Below are positions 1 to 6,538 of a stretch of DNA of 6,538 nucleotides, one piece after another. A program made the position numbers and the translations under genes. The notes below the pieces were generated by a model. The model saw nothing but the letters and a program-made list of their open reading frames with translations, was not told where the DNA came from and did no database searches. Every line of letters begins with the position of its first letter. Position 1 is the stretch's first letter. Source of the DNA: a bacterium (GTDB lineage: Bacteria; Spirochaetota; Spirochaetia; Treponematales; Rectinemataceae); NCBI GenBank assembly GCA_021813065.1, contig JAKALZ010000110.1, positions 1 through 6,538 on the forward strand. Reading direction: 5' to 3'.

Positions 1-53
1 GTAAATCCGTTCATCACGGCACGGCGCCTGCTCCGCGCAGGGGAATTGCGCGC

Positions 54-1697
54 TTGATCGCACTGCTTGCGTTGGCGCCGCTCTGCCCCGGCGTCGCGTC
101 CGCGCAATGGGATCAGCCAGAACCTGCGTATGTGTCTCCCGAGATGGTGCTCGTTCCAGGCGGCACATTCACCATGGGAACCTCGATGCTGTCCGACGAA
201 GAAAAACCGCAGCACCAGGTTACTATCTCACCCTTTTACATATGCGCGCATGAAGTCACCATCGCGGAATTCAAGGTATACATTTATAACTATTTCTTGA
301 CCTATGTCGACTTGAAGCGAAACGGCAATGTATGGAATGGCCAGAAATGGCTAACGGACCCGAAAGCCAATTGGGAAAAACCGGGTTTCGATCAGACCGA
401 TGCGCAGCCGGTGGTGCTCATAACCTGGGAAGACGCGGCGGCCTACTGCAATTTTCTCTCCCAAAAGGAAGGATTGGATGACGTCTATGTGCTCGATGAA
501 AGGAAGGAGTACAAGGCGGATTTCTCGAAGAATGGCTATCGGCTTCCCACCGAGGCCGAGTGGGAGTTCGCCGCTGGCGGCGGCCAGCTGCCCCAGAAAT
601 CCAAGACGAGGTATATCGGCTCGAATCGACCCGATACTGTTGCTTGGTATTCTTCCAACGCTGAAGGCGCGACGCACCCGGTGGCGACAAAGCAACCGAA
701 TCAACTGGGCCTGTACGACATGGGGGGCAATGTCGCGGAGTGGTGCGGCGACTGGTACGGCCTCTATACGAGCGACACGGCAACCGACCCTCATGGACCG
801 GACACCGGCAAGGAGAAGGTGATCAGAGGCGGCAGCTTCCTGGCGGGCATCGACGCGCTCATGGCGCAGTACCGCGACAAGGCGGGAAGATACAGCGCGT
901 GGAATGATACCGGTTTCCGGGTCGCGCGCAATATGCCGCCTCCCATGCCGAAGCCTCTCGGCTCGATGGAGCTGATCCACGTCGATGGCGGCACGTATAA
1001 GAATACCATCCTACGGGATTTCTATATCGGAAAATATGAAGTCGACAACGCGGAATTCGCGGCGTTTGTCACCGCCACGGGATATGCGACCACCGCCGAG
1101 ACAGGAGGTGGAGGCTACATCTACGACGCAAGCTCAAAGAGCTGGGTAAAAAAGCCGGACGCGACATGGAAAAACCCCTACATTACGACGACTTCCGCCA
1201 CGCCTGTCGTCGAAATGAGTTATTACGACGCGGCGGAGTTCTGCAACTGGCTCTCGGACCTCGAAGGCCTTCCGCACGCCTACACCAAGAAGGGCAACGC
1301 GTACGCCATCGATTTCAACGCCAAAGGCTACAGGCTCCCCACTGAGCTCGAATGGGAGTGGGCCGCGAAAGGAGGTACACAATCCAAGGGCTACAAGTAC
1401 GCGGGTTCGGAAGATCCCGCCAAAGTCGCCTACAGCATGGCGCAATCGGCGACAGGCCCTCACGCGGGCGGTTTCCTTGCGCCGAACGAGCTCGGGATCT
1501 ACGACATGTGCGGCAATGTGTGGGAGTGGTGCGCCGATCTGCTTCCCCAAACCGACAAGCCGGGAATCTACAAAGCGCCCGTTCGCGGCGGCGCCTGGCG
1601 CTACAAGGCCGAGAGCTGCACGATCGAGTGGCGCAATGTCGACTACCTGGAAGGCACTGATTTTACCTTCGGCTTCAGGGTGATGCGGCCGGAATGA
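54..1697 (+). CDS. Exported protein with two tandem SUMF1/FGE-like domains
   Basis: The 547-residue product has a hydrophobic N-terminus ending in ASA at residues 15-17, a likely signal peptidase I site, so it is probably exported. Two formylglycine-generating-enzyme-like domains follow, at about residues 29-293 and 303-546. Each has the family landmarks: GYRLPTEAEWEFAA (161-174) and GYRLPTELEWEWAA (425-438); YDMGGNVAEWC (221-231) and YDMCGNVWEWC (483-493); RGGSF (258-262) and RGGAW (511-515); GFRVAR (287-292) and GFRVMR (540-545). True FGE has two catalytic, copper-binding cysteines just after the RGGS motif. Domain 1 has neither; domain 2 keeps only the second (Cys522). It is therefore probably not a sulfatase-activating enzyme, but one of the many FGE-fold proteins of other or unknown function. 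The TTG start at 54 has AGGGGA at 39-44, 9 bases upstream. However, the frame is open to the left edge and encodes RRGIAR just before the hydrophobic stretch, so the true start may lie outside the window. Fold: confident. Function: unknown. Confidence 0.9.
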   Translation: MIALLALAPLCPGVASAQWDQPEPAYVSPEMVLVPGGTFTMGTSMLSDEEKPQHQVTISPFYICAHEVTIAEFKVYIYNYFLTYVDLKRNGNVWNGQKWLTDPKANWEKPGFDQTDAQPVVLITWEDAAAYCNFLSQKEGLDDVYVLDERKEYKADFSKNGYRLPTEAEWEFAAGGGQLPQKSKTRYIGSNRPDTVAWYSSNAEGATHPVATKQPNQLGLYDMGGNVAEWCGDWYGLYTSDTATDPHGPDTGKEKVIRGGSFLAGIDALMAQYRDKAGRYSAWNDTGFRVARNMPPPMPKPLGSMELIHVDGGTYKNTILRDFYIGKYEVDNAEFAAFVTATGYATTAETGGGGYIYDASSKSWVKKPDATWKNPYITTTSATPVVEMSYYDAAEFCNWLSDLEGLPHAYTKKGNAYAIDFNAKGYRLPTELEWEWAAKGGTQSKGYKYAGSEDPAKVAYSMAQSATGPHAGGFLAPNELGIYDMCGNVWEWCADLLPQTDKPGIYKAPVRGGAWRYKAESCTIEWRNVDYLEGTDFTFGFRVMRPE

Positions 1698-1716
1698 TCC
1701 GCTGAAGCTCTGGAGC

Positions 1717-1742
1717 GCTGGGGCCGCGCCGAGCCCGCCAGC
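1717..1742. terminator. Imperfect GC-rich hairpin between convergent genes
   Basis: GCTGG (1717-1721) pairs with CCAGC (1738-1742). An inner GGC (1722-1724) can pair with GCC (1733-1735) after a small bulge. It lies in the gap between the stop codons of two convergent genes, where a terminator is expected. No T-run follows on either strand, so it is not a canonical intrinsic terminator. A smaller CCAC/GTGG hairpin sits at 1754-1764. Support comes mainly from position. Confidence 0.2.
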
Positions 1743-1769
1743 ATCACGCTTCCCCACGCGGTGGATCGC

Positions 1770-2474
1770 TCAATTGGCTGCGCGGCCCGAAGCCGAAGGG
1801 AAGCAATAGGTCTTGAACCGGCCCTGTTTTTCAGTTTCCGCGAGGAGTCCGCTCTTCGCGAGGCAGTAGAGGATCTTGCGGGCGCGCGCGGCGCCTATGC
1901 CGAGCTCCGCGCCGAGCGACGACGAACTCCAGGGTGGCTCGATTGCCTCGGGGATGAAGGCGAGCCAGTCGTCCTGACTCTGGAATACGCACGAATCGAG
2001 GACTTCGACAAGCTCCTTGTCGACCGTCCGGTCGCCCTTCCGCCACCACGACCCTGAGCCGTCGCGCGTTTTCGTCTCGATACTGCGGATCATGAGCACC
2101 TCGACGATCACGCCGGGCGCGGCGACAAATTCGGGAGCACGTATAAGCTCGTCGAAGAGGCTGTAGATGTCGCCGCGCTTCGGACTGCGGCGCGTCGAGA
2201 TCAGCTCTTGCGTCAAGGGGTCGAGCCTGCGCAGCTCGCGCGTCGCCGAGATGGGATACACCACGCGCACGCGGTAGCCGCGCGCGGCGAGCGCGAGCAC
2301 TTTCGCCTTGATCTGGCCGAGGTGTCCGGTTTGCACCTCGACAAGCTCGCCGTCGGCGCGCACCAGGTCGATCACCTTGCCCTCGACCAGTGCCTCGAGC
2401 CGGTCGCCCGGCCTCGCGAGGTACTCCTTGAGCTGCGCGTGGAGGCTGTACTCCGAGTACAGATTGATGCCCAT
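1770..2474 (-). CDS. PD-(D/E)XK nuclease-like protein with C-terminal winged helix
   Basis: Read from the ATG at 2474 this is a 234-residue soluble protein with no signal peptide or membrane segment. Residues 11-75 look like a PD-(D/E)XK nuclease core. A helix (SLHAQLKEYL) is followed by Glu27 on a first strand, Asp36 in the VIDLV strand, then LVEVQT with Glu46 and Gln48, then a helix containing Lys57 and a strand ending in VRVVYP (69-74). Glu-x-Gln in place of Glu-x-Lys is a known variant of this fold. Residues 183-225 resemble a winged helix-turn-helix ending in a beta wing, suggesting nucleic-acid binding. I recall similar uncharacterised proteins, possibly DUF8091, in spirochaetes and Chloroflexi, but could not check. 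The frame is open to an ATG at 2606. I prefer 2474 because the homologous core begins right after it, GGAG (2481-2478) precedes it by 3 bases, and the extra N-terminus looks non-coding. ATGs at 2498 and 2489 are alternatives. It is transcribed divergently from the helicase. Catalytic activity is inferred only. Confidence 0.75.
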   Translation of the reverse strand: MGINLYSEYSLHAQLKEYLARPGDRLEALVEGKVIDLVRADGELVEVQTGHLGQIKAKVLALAARGYRVRVVYPISATRELRRLDPLTQELISTRRSPKRGDIYSLFDELIRAPEFVAAPGVIVEVLMIRSIETKTRDGSGSWWRKGDRTVDKELVEVLDSCVFQSQDDWLAFIPEAIEPPWSSSSLGAELGIGAARARKILYCLAKSGLLAETEKQGRFKTYCFPSASGRAAN

Positions 2475-2612
2475 CCGCTCCGCCGCCATTGGTTCCATGG
2501 ATTCAAGTATCACCGATATTAGGGTTAGTCGCAATAAAGGCGGCTTTCTGGCAATGTACCGCTTTTCGTCGCATGCACTCCTGATAAACAGGCGCGGAAC
2601 AGGCAAAATTAC

Positions 2613-2618
2613 ATTATA
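2613..2618 (-). promoter_or_regulatory. Candidate -10 box for the leftward nuclease-like gene
   Basis: The minus strand reads TATAAT here, a perfect sigma-70-type -10 hexamer, but no good -35 hexamer is visible at 16-18 bases. Transcription would begin near 2606 and leave a leader of about 130 bases before the ATG at 2474. That also argues against translation from the upstream ATG at 2606. An inverted repeat, TAAGC (2617-2621) and GCTTA (2632-2636) with a 10-base spacer, abuts it and could be an operator. Confidence 0.3.
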
Positions 2619-2657
2619 AGCGGCTATTCGGGCTTAGCTGCACCTAGGATGATTCAA

Positions 2658-2666
2658 TGATATAAT
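2658..2666 (+). promoter_or_regulatory. Candidate extended -10 promoter for the helicase operon
   Basis: TGATATAAT matches an extended -10 element (TGN followed by consensus TATAAT). Extended -10 promoters tolerate a poor -35, and the upstream match here (CTGCAC at 2638-2643, 17 bases away) is weak. Transcription would start near 2673, giving a leader of about 90 bases before the helicase ATG. A TTGACC at 2678-2683 resembles a -35 but has no -10 at proper spacing. The surrounding gap (2475-2761) is clearly more AT-rich than the genes and contains no ORF I would call. Confidence 0.35.
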
Positions 2667-2745
2667 TGGCAGTGAAGTTGACCCTTTCATTGCTTTTTGT
2701 TGTGAGGATGAGTGTAATGTTAAAGTTCAAAACGATATAAAAACC

Positions 2746-2751
2746 GAGGAG
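2746..2751 (+). promoter_or_regulatory. Ribosome binding site of the helicase gene
   Basis: GAGGAG is a strong Shine-Dalgarno sequence ending 10 bases before the ATG at 2762. It supports a start at or just after 2762. In-frame ATGs at 2768 and 2777 follow; relatives I remember begin near the third one (MLDNVGK), but the spacing favours 2762. Confidence 0.7.
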
Positions 2752-2761
2752 ATTCCGAAAA

Positions 2762-5700
2762 ATGCGCATGCCCGAGATGCTCGACAACGTGGGCAAGACC
2801 GTCAAGGATGACCTTACAGTCACGCTGAAAAAAGGCGACAAATTGTCCGTGGCGGCGGCCTGTTTTTCCATCTACGCGTATCAAGCGCTGAAGAAGCAGC
2901 TCGACGGCATCGATGAGCTGCGGTTTATCTTCACTTCGCCGACTTTCCTGCAGGAGAAGGCCCCCAAGGAGAAGCGGGAGTTCTACATCCCCCGGCTCGA
3001 AAGGGAGCGGTCCCTCTACGGCACACCCTTTGAAGTCAAGCTCCGCAACGAACTCACTCAGAAGGCCATCGCCCGCGAATGCGCCGACTGGATACGTAAA
3101 AAGGTAAGTTTTCGCTCCAACCTTACAGGCGGGAATATTAGCGGCTTCATGAACGTGGTGGGCGGGGAGACAGCCACCTATATGCCCCTTCAAGGCTTCA
3201 CTACCGCCGATATCGGATGCGAGCGGGGCAACAACATCATCAATCAGGTGAACAAAATGTATGCCCCGCTTTCGGGCGATTATGTCCGCATGTTCGACCA
3301 GATATGGAACGACAAAAGCCTGATGCGGGACGTGACTGATCAGGTGATCGAAGGCATAACAGCCGCCTATGCCGAAAACGCGCCGGAATTCATCTACTTT
3401 TTAGCGATCTACAACATGTTCAACGAGTTTTTGGGGGACATCTCCGATGATGTCCTGCCCAACGAGGCGACGGGTTTCAAGGAAAGCAAGATCTGGAACA
3501 AGCTGTACGCGTTTCAGAAAGATGCGGCGCTCGCGATCATCAATAAACTTGAGACCTTCAACGGCTGCATACTGGCGGATAGCGTCGGCTTGGGGAAGAC
3601 TTTCACCGCCCTCGCGGTCATCAAGTATTACGAGAACCGGAACCGCTCCGTCCTCGTGCTCTGCCCTAAGAAGCTCTCGGACAACTGGAACACCTTCAAA
3701 GATAATTACGTCAACAATCCGATAGCCTCCGACCGGCTGCGGTACGATGTGCTCTACCACACCGATCTTTCGAGGGAGCGCGGAAAGTCGAATGGACTCG
3801 ATCTGGACAGGCTCAACTGGGGCAACTACGACCTCGTGGTCATCGACGAATCGCACAACTTCAGGAATGGCGGGGAGGTCTACGGCGAAGACCGCCGGGA
3901 GAACCGCTACCTGCGCCTGATGAACCGTATCATACGCGCGGGCGTGAAGACGAAGGTGCTGATGCTCTCGGCCACGCCGGTCAACAACCGCTTCGTCGAT
4001 CTCCGCAATCAGCTTGAACTCGCTTACGAAGGGAATCCCGAACTTATCAACAAGAAGCTGGGGACCCGGCATTCGATCGACGAGATTTTCCGCGGCGCTC
4101 AGGCAGTCTTCAATCAATGGAACAAGAAGCGAGAGGGCGAGAGAACTACCGAAGCGCTCCTAAAAATGCTGGACTTCGACTTCTTCACCATGCTGGATAG
4201 CGTAACCATAGCCCGCTCCCGCAAGCATATTCAGAAATACTACAACATGAGCGAGATAGGCTCCTTTCCGGAACGGCTCAAGCCCATCTCCTTGCGTCCT
4301 TCCTTGAGTGACCTTAAAAGCGCGATTAACTACGCGGAGATTTACGGTCAGCTGATGATGCTCAATCTCTCGGTTTACGTGCCGACCGATTTTCTCCATC
4401 CCAGCAAACTCGAAAAATATGTTGATATTAAAAAGGGTTTGAACCGCGCTGGCCGCGAGATGGGTATCCGCCGACTGATGAGCATCAACCTCCTGAAAAG
4501 GCTCGAAAGTTCGGTGCAGTCCTTTAGGCTCACCCTTGAGCGGGTGAAGAAGTTGATAGACGATACCATCGCTGAAATCGACGCCTATGTGAAAGGCGGC
4601 GTCTCTGTGATAGAAGGGCGCGAGTTGGCGGGCGATGATGAAGACTTCGACGACGATGATCGCAACACCGAGTATTTTGTAGCAGAGCACAGCATCAAGA
4701 TCGACCTCGCGGATATGGACTACAAGTCCTGGCGCGACAGACTCTCCGAAGACGCCGAAACCCTGGCATTGCTGAAGGCAATGATCGACGATATAACGCC
4801 CGAGCATGACACCAAGCTGCAGACTCTCCTGCGTCTGATCGAGGAGAAAATCAGCGCTCCGATAAACGGCGGGAACCGTAAAATCCTCATCTTCTCGGCA
4901 TTTTCCGATACCGTCGAGTATCTTTACGCGCAGTTGAGCGTCTTCGTGAACGCAAAATTCGGGCTCGATACGGCGATGATAACGGGAAGTGTCGAGGGCA
5001 GGACGACCATCAAGGGGCAGCGGGCTTCCATGAATGAGGTGCTCACGCTCTTTTCGCCGATTTCCAAGGACAAATCCCTGCTGATGCCCGGAAACCGGAA
5101 CGATCTCTCGGTGCTGATCGCCACGGATTGCATTTCCGAAGGCCAGAACCTGCAGGACTGCGACTATTGCGTCAACTACGATATCCACTGGAATCCCGTC
5201 AGGATCATCCAACGCTTCGGGCGGATCGACCGTATCGGAAGCAGGAATGAGGTGATTCAGCTCGTGAATTTCTGGCCCGATGTGGACTTGGATGAATACT
5301 TGTCGCTGAAAGGCCGCGTCGAGACGAGGATGCGCATCTCGGTCATGACCTCCACGGGAGACGACGACCTCATCAACGCCGAAGAGACCGGCGACCTTGA
5401 ATACCGCAGGGCCCAGCTGAAACGGCTTCAGGAAGAAGTGGTGGACATCGAGGACATGCAATCGGGAATCTCCATCATGGATCTCGGACTGAATGAGTTC
5501 AGATTGGACCTGCTCGAATATGTGAAAGCGAACGGCGATATGGACATGGTGCCCTTCGGGCTTCATGCCGTCGTTCCCGCGTCCGAAGGCTGCCCTCCAG
5601 GATTGGTGTTTGTCCTCAAAAACCGCGATAACAGCGTGAATGTCGATTCGCAGAATCGCCTGCATCCTTTCTACATGGTATATGTAGGAAAGAAGGGCGA

Positions 5701-5995
5701 AGTGGTCTGCGACCACCTCTCGCCCAAGGAGCTTCTGGACAAGACCCGTTCCCTCTGCAAGGGCAGGGACGTTCCCCTCACGGATCTATGCCGCGACTTC
5801 AACGTGGAAACGAGGGATGGACGGGAGATGGAAAGCGTTTCCTCGCTGCTGACGGACGCCATCGCCTCTATAATCGATAAAAAAGCCGAGAGCGATATCG
5901 ACAGCTTGTTCAGTCCAGGCGGTACCTCCGCGCTGACGACGAAAATCAGCGGACTCGATGACTTCGAGCTGATTTGCTTCCTCGTGGTGAGGTGA
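2762..5995 (+). CDS. SNF2-family helicase/ATPase with PLD-like N-terminal region
   Basis: A 1077-residue cytoplasmic superfamily 2 ATPase of the SNF2/RapA type, expected to translocate on or remodel DNA. Residues 7-165 form a phospholipase-D-like N-terminal region, but no HxKxxxxD catalytic motif is visible, so it is probably structural or a sensor. Motor motifs appear in order: FQKDAA (251-256); Walker A GLGKT (276-280, Lys279); Walker B DESH (362-365); motif III LSATPVNNR (402-410); then the second RecA lobe with FSAFSDTVEYL (711-721), motif V IATDCISEGQNLQ (786-798) and motif VI QRFGRIDRIG (817-826; Arg821 and Arg824 are the likely arginine fingers). All key residues are present, so it should be an active ATPase. 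Between the lobes lies a long helical insertion (about 510-690) with an acidic patch, DDEDFDDDD (625-633). No nuclease domain is evident in the C-terminal 200 residues. A DUF4391 gene follows 4 bases downstream, indicating an operon. I recall this helicase family beside DUF4391 and type III-like methyltransferase and Res genes, which points to restriction or phage defence. Helicase class: certain. Defence role: inferred. Confidence 0.95.
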   Translation: MRMPEMLDNVGKTVKDDLTVTLKKGDKLSVAAACFSIYAYQALKKQLDGIDELRFIFTSPTFLQEKAPKEKREFYIPRLERERSLYGTPFEVKLRNELTQKAIARECADWIRKKVSFRSNLTGGNISGFMNVVGGETATYMPLQGFTTADIGCERGNNIINQVNKMYAPLSGDYVRMFDQIWNDKSLMRDVTDQVIEGITAAYAENAPEFIYFLAIYNMFNEFLGDISDDVLPNEATGFKESKIWNKLYAFQKDAALAIINKLETFNGCILADSVGLGKTFTALAVIKYYENRNRSVLVLCPKKLSDNWNTFKDNYVNNPIASDRLRYDVLYHTDLSRERGKSNGLDLDRLNWGNYDLVVIDESHNFRNGGEVYGEDRRENRYLRLMNRIIRAGVKTKVLMLSATPVNNRFVDLRNQLELAYEGNPELINKKLGTRHSIDEIFRGAQAVFNQWNKKREGERTTEALLKMLDFDFFTMLDSVTIARSRKHIQKYYNMSEIGSFPERLKPISLRPSLSDLKSAINYAEIYGQLMMLNLSVYVPTDFLHPSKLEKYVDIKKGLNRAGREMGIRRLMSINLLKRLESSVQSFRLTLERVKKLIDDTIAEIDAYVKGGVSVIEGRELAGDDEDFDDDDRNTEYFVAEHSIKIDLADMDYKSWRDRLSEDAETLALLKAMIDDITPEHDTKLQTLLRLIEEKISAPINGGNRKILIFSAFSDTVEYLYAQLSVFVNAKFGLDTAMITGSVEGRTTIKGQRASMNEVLTLFSPISKDKSLLMPGNRNDLSVLIATDCISEGQNLQDCDYCVNYDIHWNPVRIIQRFGRIDRIGSRNEVIQLVNFWPDVDLDEYLSLKGRVETRMRISVMTSTGDDDLINAEETGDLEYRRAQLKRLQEEVVDIEDMQSGISIMDLGLNEFRLDLLEYVKANGDMDMVPFGLHAVVPASEGCPPGLVFVLKNRDNSVNVDSQNRLHPFYMVYVGKKGEVVCDHLSPKELLDKTRSLCKGRDVPLTDLCRDFNVETRDGREMESVSSLLTDAIASIIDKKAESDIDSLFSPGGTSALTTKISGLDDFELICFLVVR
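5989..5992 (+). promoter_or_regulatory. Shine-Dalgarno inside the helicase stop region
   Basis: GAGG (within GAGGTGA, 5989-5995) lies across the last codons and stop of the helicase gene, 7 bases before the GTG at 6000. It sets the start of the next gene and implies that ribosomes ending the helicase can reinitiate directly. Confidence 0.6.
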
Positions 5996-5999
5996 GACG

Positions 6000-6538
6000 G
6001 TGCTGGGACTGCCCCGATCGACCGAGGTGAACCGCCGCGTGGCCAAGGAAAAGCTATATGCCAACGGGAGCGTAAGCGTTTCGATTCGTGATATGATGAA
6101 GGAACAGATCGAATCGATCATCTGGCGGAACAAGCTGGCGGATGGTACGATCGGCGTCGCCGCAGGCGAAGAAGTGAAAGAGATACAGGTGTTCGAGGTG
6201 TCGCTTCGCCAAAAAGCGCTAGATAGTCGAATTTTAACCGTTATCGCCAAGGCGATACCCTACAAAATACTGTTTGTGGCAAGTTTTGGCGGCGAGGCGC
6301 AGGCGTGGATGGAAGCCTCAGGAACGTTCTATGCTACGGAATGGTTTCCGCTCGACGGCTTTGCGTTCAAGTTCGAAGGCTTGAATTTAGATGCCGTGTA
6401 CGAGAGCTTGGCGCGGCAGATCGCCGGAGGCCGCCTCGATGCGGAGGGCGATCTCGCCGCGGCGGTGGACCGCGATCAGCGGCGGCAAAGGCTCGAACGC
6501 GACATCGCTCTTTTAGAGAAGAAGGTGCTGCGCGAGAT
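6000..6538 (+). CDS. DUF4391 family protein, 3' end cut by window
   Basis: The frame opens with GTG at 6000, 4 bases after the helicase stop, and stays open to the window edge: 179 complete codons. The N-terminus MLGLPRSTEVNRRVAKEKLY matches what I remember of DUF4391 (short proteins of about 220 residues that begin MLGLPxSTE). The middle also fits the family: residues 53-70 contain VAAGEEVKEIQVFEVSL, residues 87-94 PYKILFVA, residues 115-120 WFPLDG, and residues 127-133 GLNLDAV. The C-terminal part from about 157 (RDQRRQRLERDIALLEKK) is charged and helical, probably a coiled coil used for partner contact. No catalytic motif is recognisable and no biochemical function is known to me. Its tight coupling to the SNF2-type helicase argues for a joint complex. 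About 40 residues should be missing beyond the right edge; a type III-like methyltransferase gene is the neighbour I would expect next. Family: likely. Role: unknown. Confidence 0.85.
   Translation, partial: MLGLPRSTEVNRRVAKEKLYANGSVSVSIRDMMKEQIESIIWRNKLADGTIGVAAGEEVKEIQVFEVSLRQKALDSRILTVIAKAIPYKILFVASFGGEAQAWMEASGTFYATEWFPLDGFAFKFEGLNLDAVYESLARQIAGGRLDAEGDLAAAVDRDQRRQRLERDIALLEKKVLRE

Noticed and set aside
351..980. Minus-strand open frame of 209 codons overlapping the first FGE-like domain
   Set aside because: It is Arg-rich and Leu-rich with no motif, and is explained by the coding frame on the plus strand.
54..1697. A genuine sulfatase-activating formylglycine-generating enzyme
   Set aside because: Neither domain has both cysteines of the copper-binding pair, and no sulfatase gene is in the window.
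1134..1757. Minus-strand open frame of 207 codons overlapping the second FGE-like domain
   Set aside because: It has no recognisable family, is antisense to a well-supported gene, and its composition mirrors the codon bias of the opposite strand.
2475..2606. N-terminal extension of the leftward gene to an ATG at 2606
   Set aside because: The extra 44 residues fall in an AT-rich region that contains the likely promoter and leader. They show no domain character, and a candidate -10 box would place the transcript start at about 2606.
2678..2720. TTGACC with TAATGT as a promoter
   Set aside because: The spacing is about 31 bases, far from the 16-18 needed, and a better extended -10 lies just upstream.
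4160..5716. Long open frame on the minus strand (518 codons) inside the helicase gene
   Set aside because: It is fully antisense to a gene with clear motifs. Its product is a low-information mix rich in His, Val and Asp with no recognisable domain, as expected of a GC-skewed shadow frame.
5786..6250. Minus-strand open frame of 154 codons spanning the helicase-DUF4391 junction
   Set aside because: It crosses two sense genes whose products match known families; no motif or Shine-Dalgarno supports it.

Overview
This is a 6.5 kb piece of a GC-rich bacterial chromosome. It carries four protein genes and one AT-rich divergent promoter region. I see no tRNA, rRNA, CRISPR array, insertion sequence or transposase. 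The host cannot be named from the sequence. The third-position GC bias, the exported tandem SUMF1-type protein and the relatives I remember for the reverse-strand gene would all fit a spirochaete or a similar environmental anaerobe, but that is a weak guess.

Layout. Positions 1-1697 (+) hold a secreted or periplasmic protein made of two tandem formylglycine-generating-enzyme-like (SUMF1/FGE-sulfatase) domains; neither has the full catalytic cysteine pair. A short convergent gap (1698-1769) with an imperfect GC hairpin separates it from a reverse-strand gene (about 2474 down to 1770). That gene encodes a 234-residue protein with a PD-(D/E)XK-nuclease-like core and a C-terminal winged-helix-like segment. 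The 287-base gap at 2475-2761 is AT-rich and holds back-to-back candidate promoters, one for each direction. Rightward from 2762 runs an apparent operon: a 1077-residue SNF2-type helicase with a phospholipase-D-like N-terminal region, then after 4 bases a DUF4391 gene that runs off the right edge.

How the genes may work together. The SNF2-type helicase followed by DUF4391 is a pairing I associate, from memory, with loci that continue into a type III-like DNA methyltransferase (Mod) and a DEAD/DEAH restriction subunit (Res). The window most likely shows the first half of such a restriction-modification-like or antiphage locus. The divergent nuclease-like gene may be an accessory or a neighbour. 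The FGE-like protein looks like an unrelated flanking gene. The decisive genes, if present, lie beyond 6538.
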